A stretch of 64,000 nt of DNA from Seminavis robusta (lineage: Eukaryota; Bacillariophyta; Bacillariophyceae; Naviculales; Naviculaceae). Location of the stretch: contig CAICTM010000473.1 in NCBI GenBank assembly GCA_903772945.1, forward strand, positions 1-64,000, given 5' to 3'. This document shows positions 1 to 11,748 of this stretch, piece by piece. Below the pieces are notes generated by a model, which was given only the letters and a program-made list of their open reading frames with translations, had not been told where the DNA came from and made no database searches. A program made the translations under genes and the position numbers. Numbering within the stretch: position 1 is the first letter of the stretch; each line of letters starts with the position of its first letter.

Positions 1-936
1 TCATCAACAGCAGTAGGATCAGGAATGAAAAGTTCTCTTCTTCATTGGGTCGCTAGTCTTTCATAGGAATAGACGCGCGTCCCATTCAACTGACATGGTA
101 GTGAATTCGAACTTGAATCCTAGATCAGAGAGAATGTCTCGACCTATGATCATGTCATACGCCCCCAATTCTTGGTACGTGTAAATCCCACTCGATAATT
201 CTATCTTCGTGGAATTCGGGAATCATGAATGCACCTTTGCACTTCGTGCTGGTGTTTAATTCTCCTGCAGGGGTAGTCCACATGTTTGGACGCCCCCAAG
301 ATCCTTCATGCGTAATTTCTTAGCATGAGTTTGAGCAATCAAGTCCGGATGCTCCTGTATCCAGTAAGCAACGGAGTGTAACGGGTTTGGTTTCCCTTTT
401 TCGCTTGTTAAATCTAACATAGATTGGGTTTGAGGTCTCTTGTCTTGCGAGTTTACGAGGTGGTTGGCCCGGACGAGGTTAACGATGCTAAATAGATCAT
501 CAGAGTCTAGTTGAGCAGCTTCTAGGCAATCATCTAATTTGCCGTAGAGTTCATCGGTTTGCAAACAATTCTTGTTTACTAGTTAGTGAGATATCTTCAT
601 CACTTGGTTATGAGAAATCGGAACATGTTCCGTTGAGTCATCATCCTGGCTAATCCTCAGATAGAGATTTCTCATCCAAGTGATTGAAATTATAGAGGAG
701 TTGTCCTCGTTATCAGAGTTTTCTGATTTGCGCTTGCAACATGGTTGCGAAGTTTGCAGGTGGTTGCACGAGTATCGTCGATCTCGTGTCTTCGTCATTG
801 TCGACGAGAGGAAGAATGGGTTTGTACGCAACTGTTTCTCGAAGTTGCGGAACGCATGCTTTCCTTGAGCCATCTTCATGGTGAAGGAATAGGTTGAGGG
901 TAGCTGAAAGCTATTGTGTTTGTTAACAAAATGCAC
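1..936 (-). mobile_element. Ty3/gypsy-like LTR retroelement fragment (fossil)
   Basis: Read on the minus strand, the first 250 bases encode stretches resembling a retropepsin region of Ty3/gypsy elements: a segment like FMIPEFHEDRIIEWDLHV, and one like YDMIIGRDILSDLGF followed by VEWDA. Upstream on the same strand are short open stretches (256-564, 583-936) in the place where gag would lie. The element runs off the left edge of the window and is clearly broken, with several interruptions in under 1 kb. LTRs are not resolved. Family assignment rests on the protease-like motifs; the gag-side stretches are not recognisable on their own. Confidence 0.6.
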
Positions 937-1364
937 TACGCTAAAAGCTAGTGTAAAGATCTTTAAGTGTTTTGAGTTTGAGAGAATGAATTATGAGAGA
1001 GATTAGAAAGCTATGAAAACTAATCAACGAGAGAGATCATCATCAAGGGATCGTAGATCTGGCTTCCCGCGGGAGACTATGAAGTGTGATAGAGTAGGTT
1101 GTAGTAGTAACCTACGTCTCCACGATCCTAAAACGGAACGCGTGGAAGGTTTGTCTAGCCTGGATCTAGTAGCGTGGAAGTACTCCACGCTGGCTAAATA
1201 TCTAGAGCGATGTTTCATCATCAACCTAGTATGACTAGCGCGGTCATGAGAACCCTGTCTCAAATGACTATTCACGAGAGACTCAGTCATGAGTCGAACT
1301 CAAACCCTATCTAGGATCGAGTCGCGAATAAGGTTAAGAGCCGTGTATTGCACTCCCGTCTTGC
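937..1364. other. Inter-element DNA, no gene seen
   Basis: This stretch lies between the Ty3-like fragment and the Copia-like gag. It could hold an LTR or leader of either element, but I found no paired copy to prove it and no supported gene. Confidence 0.4.
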
Positions 1365-2824
1365 TCATCCTTGAGCTGGGTCAGCAGGTGGCTGATTTTC
1401 GTCATTGTCGCGATTGGGCCTCTGTGGGCGTCGGTAGATGGCCCTTTCTCCGGCCTTGCGATGGATCTGACAGCCCCCACCTAGCATGTTATCCGCGGTA
1501 GAATCTTTGCGGTGTCCTGTGACTGGCTTGGAGCAGCTCGCGCTGGTGTGGTTGCCGTTTGGTCCTAATCCATGCGACCAGCAGTAGTACATGGGGACGC
1601 CGTTTTTGTCTCCTTTGGTGCTGGCGGGGGGGTCCTTGTTACTTTTAGCCTCGGTAGCTTTGTTAGCGTATCCCATTCCTTTGGAAGTAAGGATTCTGCG
1701 TCTTTCTTTGTCAGCCGCGGTGAAGTGGGTTTCCATGGTTGCAAATGATTGCTGTGCTGCGATGGTGAGCTTTCGCCAATCGCGGAGGGAATCCGTGAAC
1801 ATTCCACTGTTCTCGAGGTTTTCAAGGGCAGAGCGGACTGCGTATTGATCTGTGATTGGATCATGGTCGGCTGCAAATTTCTGGGCATCCTTGATCTGAT
1901 TCCAGAGATTTTCGATGGGTTGAGAGGGGCTCCAAGTTGCATTCATCCTTTTCAAGTTGTGCGCAAGGTCGAAGGCGTCAACAGTGCCGTAGGTGGTGTC
2001 GAGGTGGGTAAGTACCTGAATGACTGTGAGCTGAGCATATCCGTACATCTCATGCTTCAATGCTTTGGTGAAGGTGTCGGGGATGGCGTCAAGGAGTTGT
2101 TTGCGTAGAGCAGTTTCGGTGGCTCTGCATACGAAGAACCTGGTCTCAGATGCTATGTAGAGACGGTTGGTTTCGGTGATTTGTGCTTGGGTTGCGTTGC
2201 CGGCATGAACTGGTGCTACTCCTGGGTGTGCTGGGAGTACCCATGGGATGGTGTTAGGCAATGCATTGAACTGTGCTGGTGTTAATGCCAAAGCGAGGTG
2301 GCCATAGTTGCCTCCACCGCCGGTGGAGGGGACGGCCATGGCATTGGCGTTCAGTTCCTGATGGAGAATCTTCAGGCTGTTGTAGGTAGGTTTTTCTTCT
2401 GGGGGAATGGCGGTGAGCTCGGTTTTGGTGAAGTGATCGATAGCGACGAAGGATGTCATGGTGAGGGTGGACTGCAGCTAGTAGCTTATTGCTGTGCTGT
2501 TGCTCTCGCGATGGAGAGGTAGTCGGTTGATTGGATTGTTATTAACTATTGATCCAGGCAGGGGCCTAGGGAAGAATTAGTTAGTAAAAGTTTGTTAATA
2601 ACAATTATGAGCAGTTTCTGGCTAGTTGTCCCTGGCTGGGAGCACACAGGCTCAGCCTGGGAGTGCCAACTCTTAACAGCTCTTAGCGGTTGGTGGCTCC
2701 TACTTGCATAACTTGCAAGCAGGGTGAGCATGCATGCAGCTTGCTGACATCATAATAGGGTCTTGGATCTGGCTAGGGACCCAAAGACTTAAGGCTTCTG
2801 AGTGCCAGATCAACACTCACAACA
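1365..2824 (-). mobile_element. Copia-type LTR retroelement fragment with gag (fossil)
   Basis: The open frame 1365-2459 (364 aa) is a Gag of the Copia (Pseudoviridae) type widespread in diatoms. It has an N-terminal alpha-helical region rich in aromatic and Ala residues, a central region around residues 120-250 and a C-terminal knuckle-like segment (YYCWSHGLGPNGNHTSASC, then ADNMLGG). The gag frame looks whole, but no protease, integrase or reverse transcriptase follows, so the element is truncated. A candidate 5' LTR lies at 2537-2824. An intact gag frame suggests it is not very old. Confidence 0.75.
2537..2824 (-). repeat. Candidate LTR of the Copia-like fragment
   Basis: A 288-bp block directly upstream of the Copia gag has the TG...CA ends expected for an LTR (plus-strand TGTTATTAAC at the left, CTCACAACA at the right). 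No second LTR is in the window, so the boundaries are only inferred from the terminal dinucleotides and the distance to gag. Confidence 0.35.
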
Positions 2825-3008
2825 GGTCCACCAGTCCAGCCTCACAAAATCGGGACCGTCGAGCACGACTTACTAGCTAGTACAAAACGCCTGGTACGGC
2901 ACAGTATGGGCAACAACACTGAGGCTCGGCATCGTACTAAACCCCGAACTCGGAACACCACAACTTGGGCTCGTGAATTCAAGTTGCCCTCATTAAATTG
3001 CTTCCGGT

Positions 3009-3428
3009 ATGTCAGGAAGTATGTCCCATCACTCTCATCAAGAACGTCGTCACTTGCAGGTCGATAGATTCATCGATGGTGTTGCTGATAGCATCGCCGG
3101 TGTATTTCGAACACCCGTCGCGGCCTGGGACCTGGGCCAGTGGTTTGTTGCCTTGACCTTGGTTGTCTTGACACTTTCGTGTTGTGGTTGTGGACGCAGG
3201 CGCATTCGTCGCAGATATTACTACGGACGAAGTTCAAATCAACCCGGTGTGATCGCCAACGGCGGCAACTACAGTCGCTATGAGGACACCACTGCAACAA
3301 GAGGAGGTCGCGATACATCATTTCTGCACAGGCTTCTCTTGTGCGTGTGTTGCTTTGAATGGTGCTGCCGAGACTGTCAAGATGTTCCATGTATTGGCGG
3401 CCCCTCTCTAGTCGAAGCATTTGTGTGA
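3009..3428 (+). CDS. Small Cys-rich single-TM protein, possibly 5'-truncated
   Basis: A 139-aa frame whose sequence reads like part of a secreted or membrane diatom protein. Residues 16-45 (RRHLQVDRFIDGVADSIAGVF) resemble the region just after a signal peptide. Residues 43-62 form one hydrophobic helix (WFVALTLVVLTLSCCGCG), followed by a basic RRRIRRRYYY stretch, and near the C-terminus there is a Cys cluster (CVCCFEWCCRDCQDVPC). No enzyme domain is recognisable. An in-frame stop (2994-2996) sits just upstream and there is no signal peptide. A first exon may therefore be missing or lie further upstream; a 3' splice-like CAG occurs at the LQ|VDR position. The candidate LTR ends only 184 bp upstream, so insertion may have removed the real start. 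Confidence 0.55.
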   Translation: MSGSMSHHSHQERRHLQVDRFIDGVADSIAGVFRTPVAAWDLGQWFVALTLVVLTLSCCGCGRRRIRRRYYYGRSSNQPGVIANGGNYSRYEDTTATRGGRDTSFLHRLLLCVCCFEWCCRDCQDVPCIGGPSLVEAFV

Positions 3429-3798
3429 AACCCCGGGTTGTCAAAGCCATACTGGCGTACTTGCTGAGCAAACGATTCATCATTCCTGGTTGCCAAAAAC
3501 CATGCCTGACTGGCAACATGCCACATCTTCCGTACTAAAAATGTAGTTTGTGTATCTGTATCTACGTTTCTGAATGTTCTATAATAAAGCTATAGCAAGC
3601 CTTTACCTCTACAAGAACATGTGCGGCGGCTGAAGGATGTGGATGTTTGAGGAAAGAAAACTACCTCGGCTCTGGCATGGATCCCGGCTCTTGCTGGGAT
3701 GGCCGTTGATACTGTGTTCTGTGTCTCTTGCTTGGAGGTAGGTGGTTCGAAGACGAGATAGGAGAGATAAGTGGGAGCGTGCGAGAACAATTTGAAAT
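3429..3798. other. Intergenic, between converging genes
   Basis: This is the 3' space shared by the small plus-strand gene and the minus-strand SBP receptor gene. I see no further gene or repeat. Confidence 0.5.
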
Positions 3799-6700
3799 CT
3801 AGCTGAATGGGAACGAGTGCCACAAGCCTGGAGGGACGTATGCTTCAAGGGTCAGAACTGAGCTTTGAGGGTTTCGATTCAACAGGTTGGGGCCACTTCG
3901 GGGGATTCGATCACCAAGATTGCGCTCATAGATCTCGCGGTAATTACCAACATGGGAAACAGAATACCTGAACATCCCTTCAAACGCAGACCCAAACGAC
4001 CCTATCGAAGGAAGTTCCTCAGCTCGATCTTGCTCGATGCCCTCTTCTTCGGCGAAGATTGTGGCAGCGATAGTCCAACGAACAAATGACCTCCATTGGT
4101 AATTGCCTCCCTTCATCGCTAGGCAAAAATTGTCTTCAAGTGTACTGCTGCAGTATCAAGATGAAAGATGAGGTTCTCCTCGCCTGCGATGTTCGTGCAC
4201 GTCCAACTCAATTCAGAACAGCACTCACCTACTGTTGCCACGAAAAAGAAAGTAAGGCTGAGAGTACTCAAAGCCATCGGAATTCTTGTCTTCAATGGCC
4301 TTTTCTCTGAAGGCCCAAGTTGCACCTGCCATGATGTCCACTTGGCCTCCAGATAGCATTGAATACCCTTCATCCTCCGAATCGACCACAACAAACTCGA
4401 TAACAGTGTCGTCTGTGGATGCAAAGAAACCAGCCGCTACTGCGCGACAAAAGTCAGCATCCATGCCACTGAAAGGTTTGTTTGTCACTCCGGACGAAAC
4501 TTCTACGGCGAATCCTGGCCTGTTCGCTCGGATGGCACAGCGTAGTTTCCCCCTTGCGTGCAAATCACGAAGGGCCCCGTCTTTACTTTTCTCCAAAACA
4601 TCATATCCTGTCCTCCGAGCCCTGCCTATAGGGTGTGCCATGATCAACCCTGTGTTCTGAACGCTCGGCGGAGAAACGTCCTCCTTGCTTAGCGTGCGGT
4701 CGCGAGAGAAGATTTCGTTGATGTTTCCAACAGCTCCTATCACATTGCAGAAAACGTCTTGGTATTCATCACCAAACAAACTTGTTTTTGGGAAATTCTC
4801 TGCGTTGCCTTGTGTGATATCGTGCTGTGCAGCAGCAAATAGAGACAGCAAGACCCAGTTTACGAACGTCGAGTAGCCACCGGTGGTGTCGTAAGTTTCA
4901 ATCACACGTGGTTCCTTTGACACAAGGCCGTTGCCCACGACGTAGTCCCCGTCGAAACCTGCTTTTTGGGCCCTTGATTCTGCTACCGTCGTTGCATAAC
5001 CGGCAATGACATTGCACGTGCCGTCAATCAGCGGCACGAACAAGTCTTCGTTGCGCGGCAAGATGATCGTTCTATTGGGAGGGAAGTCCCCCAGACCTGG
5101 CAGTATGCTGTTGTCTGATAATTCCAGGCTTGTTTCGTGCACGCAGACAATTGTCTCGTCACAGTCATCAGAGACTGTTCCACCCAAGGCCAACGCCTCG
5201 GCACAACGAACGTCCGAAGCGTTGCCCCCGAAGCGAAGTCCTTGGTAAGAGTAGGGTGCGGAAAATGTATATCCGATCAGACGACCGGGCTAAACGGGGA
5301 CGGAGAATTCAACGTTAGTTCATGGAACCGCATCAGAACGAGAGCTTCCGCCAACTGAACGTACCACAAACAAATCATTGTCTATAGTCGGGCTCATGGT
5401 TCCAATGTAGAGATCCATCTTATCCTTAAAAATCGTCTCATGCCAATCCCAAGCATATACCATCTGCACTTTGGCTTCACCACCCTTTCCAAAGATTGCT
5501 GCACCCAATGCTCGACACTTTTGGAGGGGTTTGGTCGAAACGAAACGAACGAAAAATGGATGGAAAGAGAAGGTATGTAAGATCAAGCAAGGTCCATGGC
5601 AGCAGGCATCAAATTCCAAAACACGACGCAGTCCACCTACAATATCGTATTCCTTGTTGCTTGCTGCCCTGTCGAGGAGCTTGTCCTGTTCCCAGACCTC
5701 TAAATCTTCAAAGGCAACGTCTTGCGGAATTCGTTGTCCCCATACGTCCTTCGGCCCGGACGAGTTTTCTTTGTCACTCTTCTGAAGTTGCCGACTCCGT
5801 TCTCGCAAGTGTCGTCTGCCCCCGTGTTTGTCGGCATTGTTGTCCTTGCCCTTCTCATTCTCCTTGTCACCGTCATCATGACTACTAACTGTCTGATCAT
5901 TCCAAGAAGGATCCCCAACGACACCACAGCGAAGTGTGCCACGCTTGAGGATACCCTGAAGCATCCAGGCGGCCGATGAAATGTCTTTCTTCTTCTCGTC
6001 TTCAACATCGCCGCTGTTGCTGTTGCTGCTGCTGCTGTCTTTTGTTTGGACTCCACTCCAGACAATGACTCCAATGAGTGCCATGACAATCAAAGTAGAA
6101 ATGGTGGCACAAATGGTACATTTTCGACGGGTCTGTCGCAATTCGAGGTCCAAGGAGGATGCCTTGGATTCCAAATCTTCATCATAATCACCATCACTGT
6201 CTTCGATATGTATCACATCTGCTCGAGAGGATGCCTGGATGATTTCCTCTCGGATTCGATGTTCCAAGTCATCGTGATCCACGCACACTGCCATCAGGGG
6301 GGAATCGTTGACGACAACTACTGGGTCAAGATTGTTGTTGTTGTGACTCTGTGCGGTGGTGGGGATTGGGCTCAGGTCGTCTTGTTGTTGTTGTTCCAAT
6401 CTGACCAGACTGTTGGTGAAAGGGGCACGACCAGGCGTGGCATAGGCACCTGGTGCTTGCTCCTCCTCGAAAGTTGGTTGTGGAAAGGGTTGTGGCATTA
6501 GCTCTTCTTCCGACATGCCCATGCAAGTACTCTTGGAAGCCTGAACTCGCGCTGTCTGTTGTACTCCCGCCGCGATGGCCACGCTGCCAGGTACAGTCTT
6601 CATTCGGCTTGGAGCAGGAACCTGCAGCTGATCTGCCACTTGTACTGCCGAAGGTTCCTCTACAATGGAAGATTCCACGGACGAACTGTTTGCTTGCAAC

Positions 6701-7212
6701 TTTTCGCTCACACGGGCATCCAGAGCATCACACATGCCGGCGGTCGCCCCCGTAGCATTGTCAGTTGTTGGTTCAGGACCGCCTTCTTCTTTGGATTCTG
6801 CCGTTTGCAGTTTCTCGCAGACTCTTGCTTCGTCGTCGTCTTCTTCTTCTTCCGAGGTAGGCTCAGTCTGATCGCTACTGGAAGGTGCTTCCTCCTTCAC
6901 ATCCAACAGTTCTAACTGTCGACCAGACAAGTGGTGGTTGTAGTGAATGGCAGAACAACTCTTGGACTCTCCTCCAAAGTCTCTCATGATCATGGACGCC
7001 CTTTGTAACTCTGCTTCGGAAGCGGCATGACTATCACTCACGTGACGGGTCAACGATGTGCGTGCTGGAGGGGAAGAGGAAGGCATCATGATACCGTTCG
7101 GGTTCTCCGGTTCAAGGAAAGAATCGTCTGTTGGTCTCTTCGGACGGAAGGGAGATAGAGGGGTCTCGTGTTCTCGAGAGGTCGAAGGAGGAGAAGGAGG
7201 CGTCTTGCTCAT
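3799..7212 (-). CDS. Type II membrane protein with two SBP family 3 (AapJ-like) amino-acid-binding modules, paralogue A
   Basis: Four exons read 7212-5641, 5517-5365, 5289-4229 and 4147-3799, giving 1044 aa. All junctions are GT-AG and keep frame. Residues 1-364 are a disordered acidic cytoplasmic tail with PGAYATPGRAPF (254-265) and AVCVDHDDLEHRIREEII (308-325). One TM helix spans about 365-385. The ectodomain has two copies of the extracellular solute-binding module of general L-amino-acid binding proteins: GTLRCGV...YDICRALGAAIFG up to VGNINEIF, and KLRCAI...GMDADFCRAVAAGFF...VDIMAGATW...SQPYF up to HVGNYREIYERN. These match AapJ landmarks. It probably binds amino acids at the cell surface; no channel, kinase or transporter part is present. 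It is a tandem paralogue of the gene at 8616-11748. Confidence 0.85.
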
Positions 7213-7739
7213 GGTGCTTTACAACGGGCTACTCTATATCACTGACTACGGTGGCGGATATCTTCTACTAGCTTAGCTAGTAGCTAGACTTTGTGGGTTG
7301 GGTTGAGCTGAAGAGGAGCTGGAGGGTTGGAGGGAGGGAACGAGGAGTTTGTGGAAGCCTCTCGGGCTCTCTCTCGTGCTCATCACCAATCTCCAAGCAC
7401 AGGTCAATGGCCAAAAGCATGTAAGTGGAGGGGCAGGGGAAGCGGAAGCTTCTTTGCGACTGTGCCATACTGCACTGATTTAATGCATCGCACTACCGGT
7501 ATTGGTAGCTACTGGTACAGCAACGAGCTACTGGTAGCAATAGTAATTAAAAGGTTAAAAAGGCTTCCACTAGGAGTATTAATAGTACAGCGTACAGTAC
7601 TGCTTCACCTGATAATGAAAAGGATAAAAGGACAGCAAAAGGCCTAGAACTCATGAATTAAATGCCACTTTATTTAGATCATCTTTGTACACTTTTTCCA
7701 TACTAGGCTGCTTCTTGCCAAACCAAATGTGAATGAACA

Positions 7740-8144
7740 GGACCTCTGTGGAAAATCGAGTGGTGCTACTTTTCGTCTCCTAAATCCTTTTGATCGTCTC
7801 CTATTTAATGGATTTCGTCTCCTAAAAATAGGAGACGAAACGGATCGTCTCCTAAATCTTTTGTCTCCTCTTAAAACGTCTCCTATTTTCAACGGATCGT
7901 CTCCTATTCTCAACGGATCGTCTCTTAAGTGTACCATGTAAACTCTATGGTATCGTCTTCTAAATCTTTCGGATCGTCTCCTATTTCGAAACTTTCGTCT
8001 CCTAATTGGAATGTCTCCTACTGAATCGTCTCTTAAATATAGGAGACGATTGCTTTCGTCTCCTAAATCATTTCGATCGTCTCCTATTCCTCGGAGTATC
8101 GTCTCTTAAGTATTTTTCCACGAATGACGTTTCCACAGAGGTCC
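7740..8144. mobile_element. Foldback element F1 with an array of the GTCTCCTA motif
   Basis: Perfect 15-bp inverted repeats GGACCTCTGTGGAAA lie at 7740-7754 and 8130-8144. Between them are about eighteen copies of a 10-13 base motif built on CGTCTCCTA, two of them inverted, spaced irregularly 15-30 bp apart with the spacer often GAT or TTT. There is no coding capacity. A further GTGAATG match lies just outside both ends, so the true termini may be wider. It occupies the 1.4-kb gap between the tandem SBP genes. The rest of that gap (7213-7739, 8145-8615) shows only AT-rich and CTAG-rich DNA. Confidence 0.6.
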
Positions 8145-8615
8145 AGAGAGGGGGGACATTCACTACGCAGAAAAAGGCCAAATGGGTTAAGCCATAAACT
8201 GACCCACAATTGAGTTATTAGAGGTAGGTGCACCCCCACTAATTCTCCAGATTTCTGCAGTATACATTGTATGCCTTGATTATAAGATTCATTCAAACTT
8301 TTCGTTAGACCAGCTTTGTAGCTCGCGCTTGAGAGACAGTTTCTTATGACAAGGGATGGGCTCAAGAATAATCCTACTTGAGTCGACAACTCAGAAACAG
8401 TTGACCCTATCCCATACTCTGAGTACTACTAAGTCTTGGCTACCCTCTTGGAGCATCCCATAATGCCATAGGGGAACTTTAATAGCAATAAGTACTCAGT
8501 ACATCTGACAAGATGGTGGATATCAAAAATCGGAAGTGTGACGGAAGACTACCAATTCGAACTTCGACCCATCAATAGGTTAGGTCTAGCTAGCTACTAG
8601 CTAGACCCAGCTCCG

Positions 8616-11600
8616 TCAAGCGGCCAGAGGAGGTATATAGAATCGAGGCCCTTGCATGGTTAGTTGAGGGCTCGTTTGGAGAACATTGGGGCCACTTCGA
8701 GCCACTAAAGGCTCCAAGTTTGCCTCCCAGATTTCCCCATAGTTGCCAACGCAACCCACCGCATGTTGGAACATATTTTCGAAGGGAGAGCCAAACAGAT
8801 CAACCTTTGGCATGGAATCAGCACTTTCTTTTGCTATGGAAGTTTGCTCGGCAAATATAGTGCTGGCAACTACCCAGCTAGCAAATGATGACCACAGGCT
8901 GTCATCCTGTCTTGTTGCAAGACATAGATTGACTTCAACATCCAGGCTGCATCCATAATGTCCCGTAATCATCAAACTGTGTTAGACTTTGGGGCCGTGG
9001 ACAAATATTCGTGATTCACTCACGCCAGAAAGAGACCAACTTACCTGACTCGACTATGCGTGGGACGATAGAAGTACGGCTGAGTAAAAGAGTAACCTTC
9101 TCCCGTTGCAGGCTCCTGTACGTCGTTCTCCAATGTCCAGATAGCTCCAGCCAAAATGTCCACATCTTGCCTGGCCAATAGCGCAAAACCATCAGTGGTT
9201 TGCCCATCGACTGCAACAAACTCAATCCGGTTATCTTGCCGCGGGTTGTCAGTAGAGAATAGAGCAGCAGCAACCGCAAGGCAGAAGTCCACATCAATCC
9301 CTTGATACTGGTCCTGGAACGTGTCTGCAAAGCCAGGCCTAGCATCGTGGATTGCACACCGCATGGTGCCTCGATCGAGGATGCTCTGCATAGTACTACT
9401 CTCCAGCAAGGGTGCTAGTTCTGTTGCTTGAGTTGGCCCAAACGGTAGAGCAATCATGCGCCCATCATTCTTGACATGCTTCATGATTGTATCAGGAGAC
9501 TCGGGTTGACTTTTCATTAGCACCTCATCAATGTTTCCCACGGCATGAACAGCATCGCGGAAAGATGCCTTGTTGGAATCACCAAACAGGGGCACCAACG
9601 GCATCTCCTCTGCACTGGCCTTGGTGATGTTTTGTTGAGCTGCAGATGCCAGCGACAACAGAACCCAGTTCACAAAATCGGACCATTCTGGGCTGTCATC
9701 CTTTGTGACTATGGCTCTTGGCATCTTGGGTACGAACAAGTCACCAAGTGTGTAGTTGCTGTCTATGCCAGCGTTCATTGCCTCCTCTGTGGAAATGGCC
9801 TCTTTGTATCCTGCCACCACGGTGCACTCTCCTAAAAGCATGCCATCGAAAGAGCTGGCATTGGATGGGCTTGAAACAACCAAGGATTGTGGGAACTTTT
9901 CAACAAACCCTTCAAACATCGTCCCATTGGCAGAATGCATGTGGAATTCGGGTATGCATACTTTGACATCCATACATTCATCAGCTACATCGATATCTTG
10001 GTCCAAGACCCGACTTGCATAGATGTCTTCGGCACACCTTACATCAGACGGCAGTCCTGTCGCATTACAGAAGCAAACGTACATGGTCTTTGAGTTTCGT
10101 GTCGTGAGACGACGAAGGGTCAATATCTGCGACGACGTACCTGCAAACCTCAAGCCTTCGTAGTAGTACGGCACGGAGAAGGAGTAGCCGGTCTTGGCTT
10201 CATCCTGATGTTGACGAAAAAGCCCACAAAAAAACAAACGAGTTAGCCTTGTTGATACGGTACATGCACTGGTCAGAACTAGCCTTCTCTTCGAGTACAT
10301 ACCAGGTATATGTCATGCTCCATGGTTGGGCTCAAAGTTCCAACATAAACATCCATTTCAATGTCTTGGGTTCTGGATTTGTGCCAACCACGCTTGGCCA
10401 TAATCTCAACTTTGTCTTCGCCGCCTTTCCCAAACACCGCTGCAGCTATTGCACGGCACTGTGATGTATAGACGAGGGAAACGCAAAAAAGAAATGGAAG
10501 TACATGTACAAACACGAACATGAGAGACGGTAAGCGTTGACAGCCCCCAACCAAGATGTCGCGAGAGACACTTACCAGATCTGCTTCTATCTGGCCCCCA
10601 TAGCTAGCGTACTCATCCTTCCATTCGAGATCAACAATCTCATTTCTCCAGTTATGGTGCCCTGCAAGAGCACAAAGTAGTTGTCTGCGACTACGAATTT
10701 GTTCCAGCTTTGCCTCCAGGGTTGACAATGGTTCCGGGTTCGTCTCCTCCTGGGATGAGGGACTCTCCACGTTGCCCGCCAGGGCTTCATCGGAACTCAC
10801 AGCCAGCTCATCCTCCGACGAGCCTCCCAAGGTTGCAATCGCTACAATGACAATCACGACCACCATCAACACTACGACCACAATCGCTACGGGGCCGAGC
10901 CTTTGGTTCCGAGTTTTCTCGTTTCCACCGGCGCATTCATCATCTTCAGTGCTCTTGGCTGTCTGTTGCTGCTGACTAGTACGAAACGACGAGGATGACT
11001 TTTCCATCGCAATCACATGGGCTTGTGTAGAGGAGCGGATAATGTCTTGTCGAATACGGTCTTCCAAAGCATCATGGTCAACACGAACAGCAGAGACCGG
11101 GGCACCTAGTGCAAAATTGCAACCCACTTCTGGGTCGAACGTATCGTTGTCCTCGTGTTGTGTAGTGGACAATCGCGAGGTGGTTGTGTTGGCAGAGCTC
11201 GTCAAGGCGGACGTGAGGATTCGTCGTTGGCGGGCGATCTCAAAGGAATTGTACGGTGCTGGGCCTGGTGTGGCAAATGCTCCGACTTCTTGCGGCATGG
11301 CTTGCTGCAGGCTTGCCTTTTCATCCCTTGTCATCGGAGCTGCTGCTGCTGCTGCTGCTGCTGCTGATTTGCTCTCGCTGGCGGCTGCCATGGCGACAGT
11401 GGTGCTGGACGCTGGCGAGGCGATGCACTCTGAATGTTGCTGTTGCTGTTCTCCCAGCTTTCGATCGATCCGGTTGTCAATCTCATAAAGCACCTGTTGG
11501 GGCGTCGAGCATACTTGCGCTTCCGATCCTATGTCTTCCACGGCTTGTCTCTCACTATGTTCTTCTTGGCATCTGCTACTACTAGAGAGCTCCTGTTCAT

Positions 11601-11748
11601 CGAAAGAGGGGACGCCATCTCCAACTTCTTCCTCCTGGAGAAGCGACACTTCTGCATTGTCGTTCACGGCCAAATTTTCGTGCATCATGGATGGTTCGGC
11701 ACCCTTAGGATCGGCAGCAGCCTCATTGATGGCCTTTGGATCATTCAT
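8616..11748 (-). CDS. Type II membrane protein with two SBP family 3 (AapJ-like) modules, paralogue B
   Basis: Five exons read 11748-10576, 10458-10303, 10204-10141, 10056-9045 and 8946-8616, giving 911 aa with frame kept at every GT-AG junction. The N-terminal tail is shorter than in A, with a poly-Ala run from a GCT repeat (residues 129-136), a PGAY-like variant VGAFATPGPAPY (154-165) and AVRVDHDALEDRIRQDII (219-236). The TM helix is about 283-307. The ectodomain carries two AapJ-like modules: IEADLCRAIAAAVFG up to HAVGNIDEVL, and GTMRCAI...GIDVDFCLAVAAALF...VDILAGAIW...TQPYF up to CVGNYGEIWEAN and the C-terminal PPLAA. The intron before the CRAIAAA codons is shared with A and C, and the last phase-2 intron is shared with A only, which fits a tandem duplication. 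Confidence 0.85.

Noticed and set aside
11042-11488. 148-aa plus-strand frame with poly-Ala and poly-Cys runs
   Set aside because: Antisense of exon 1 of SBP paralogue B; the runs come from the GCT repeat.
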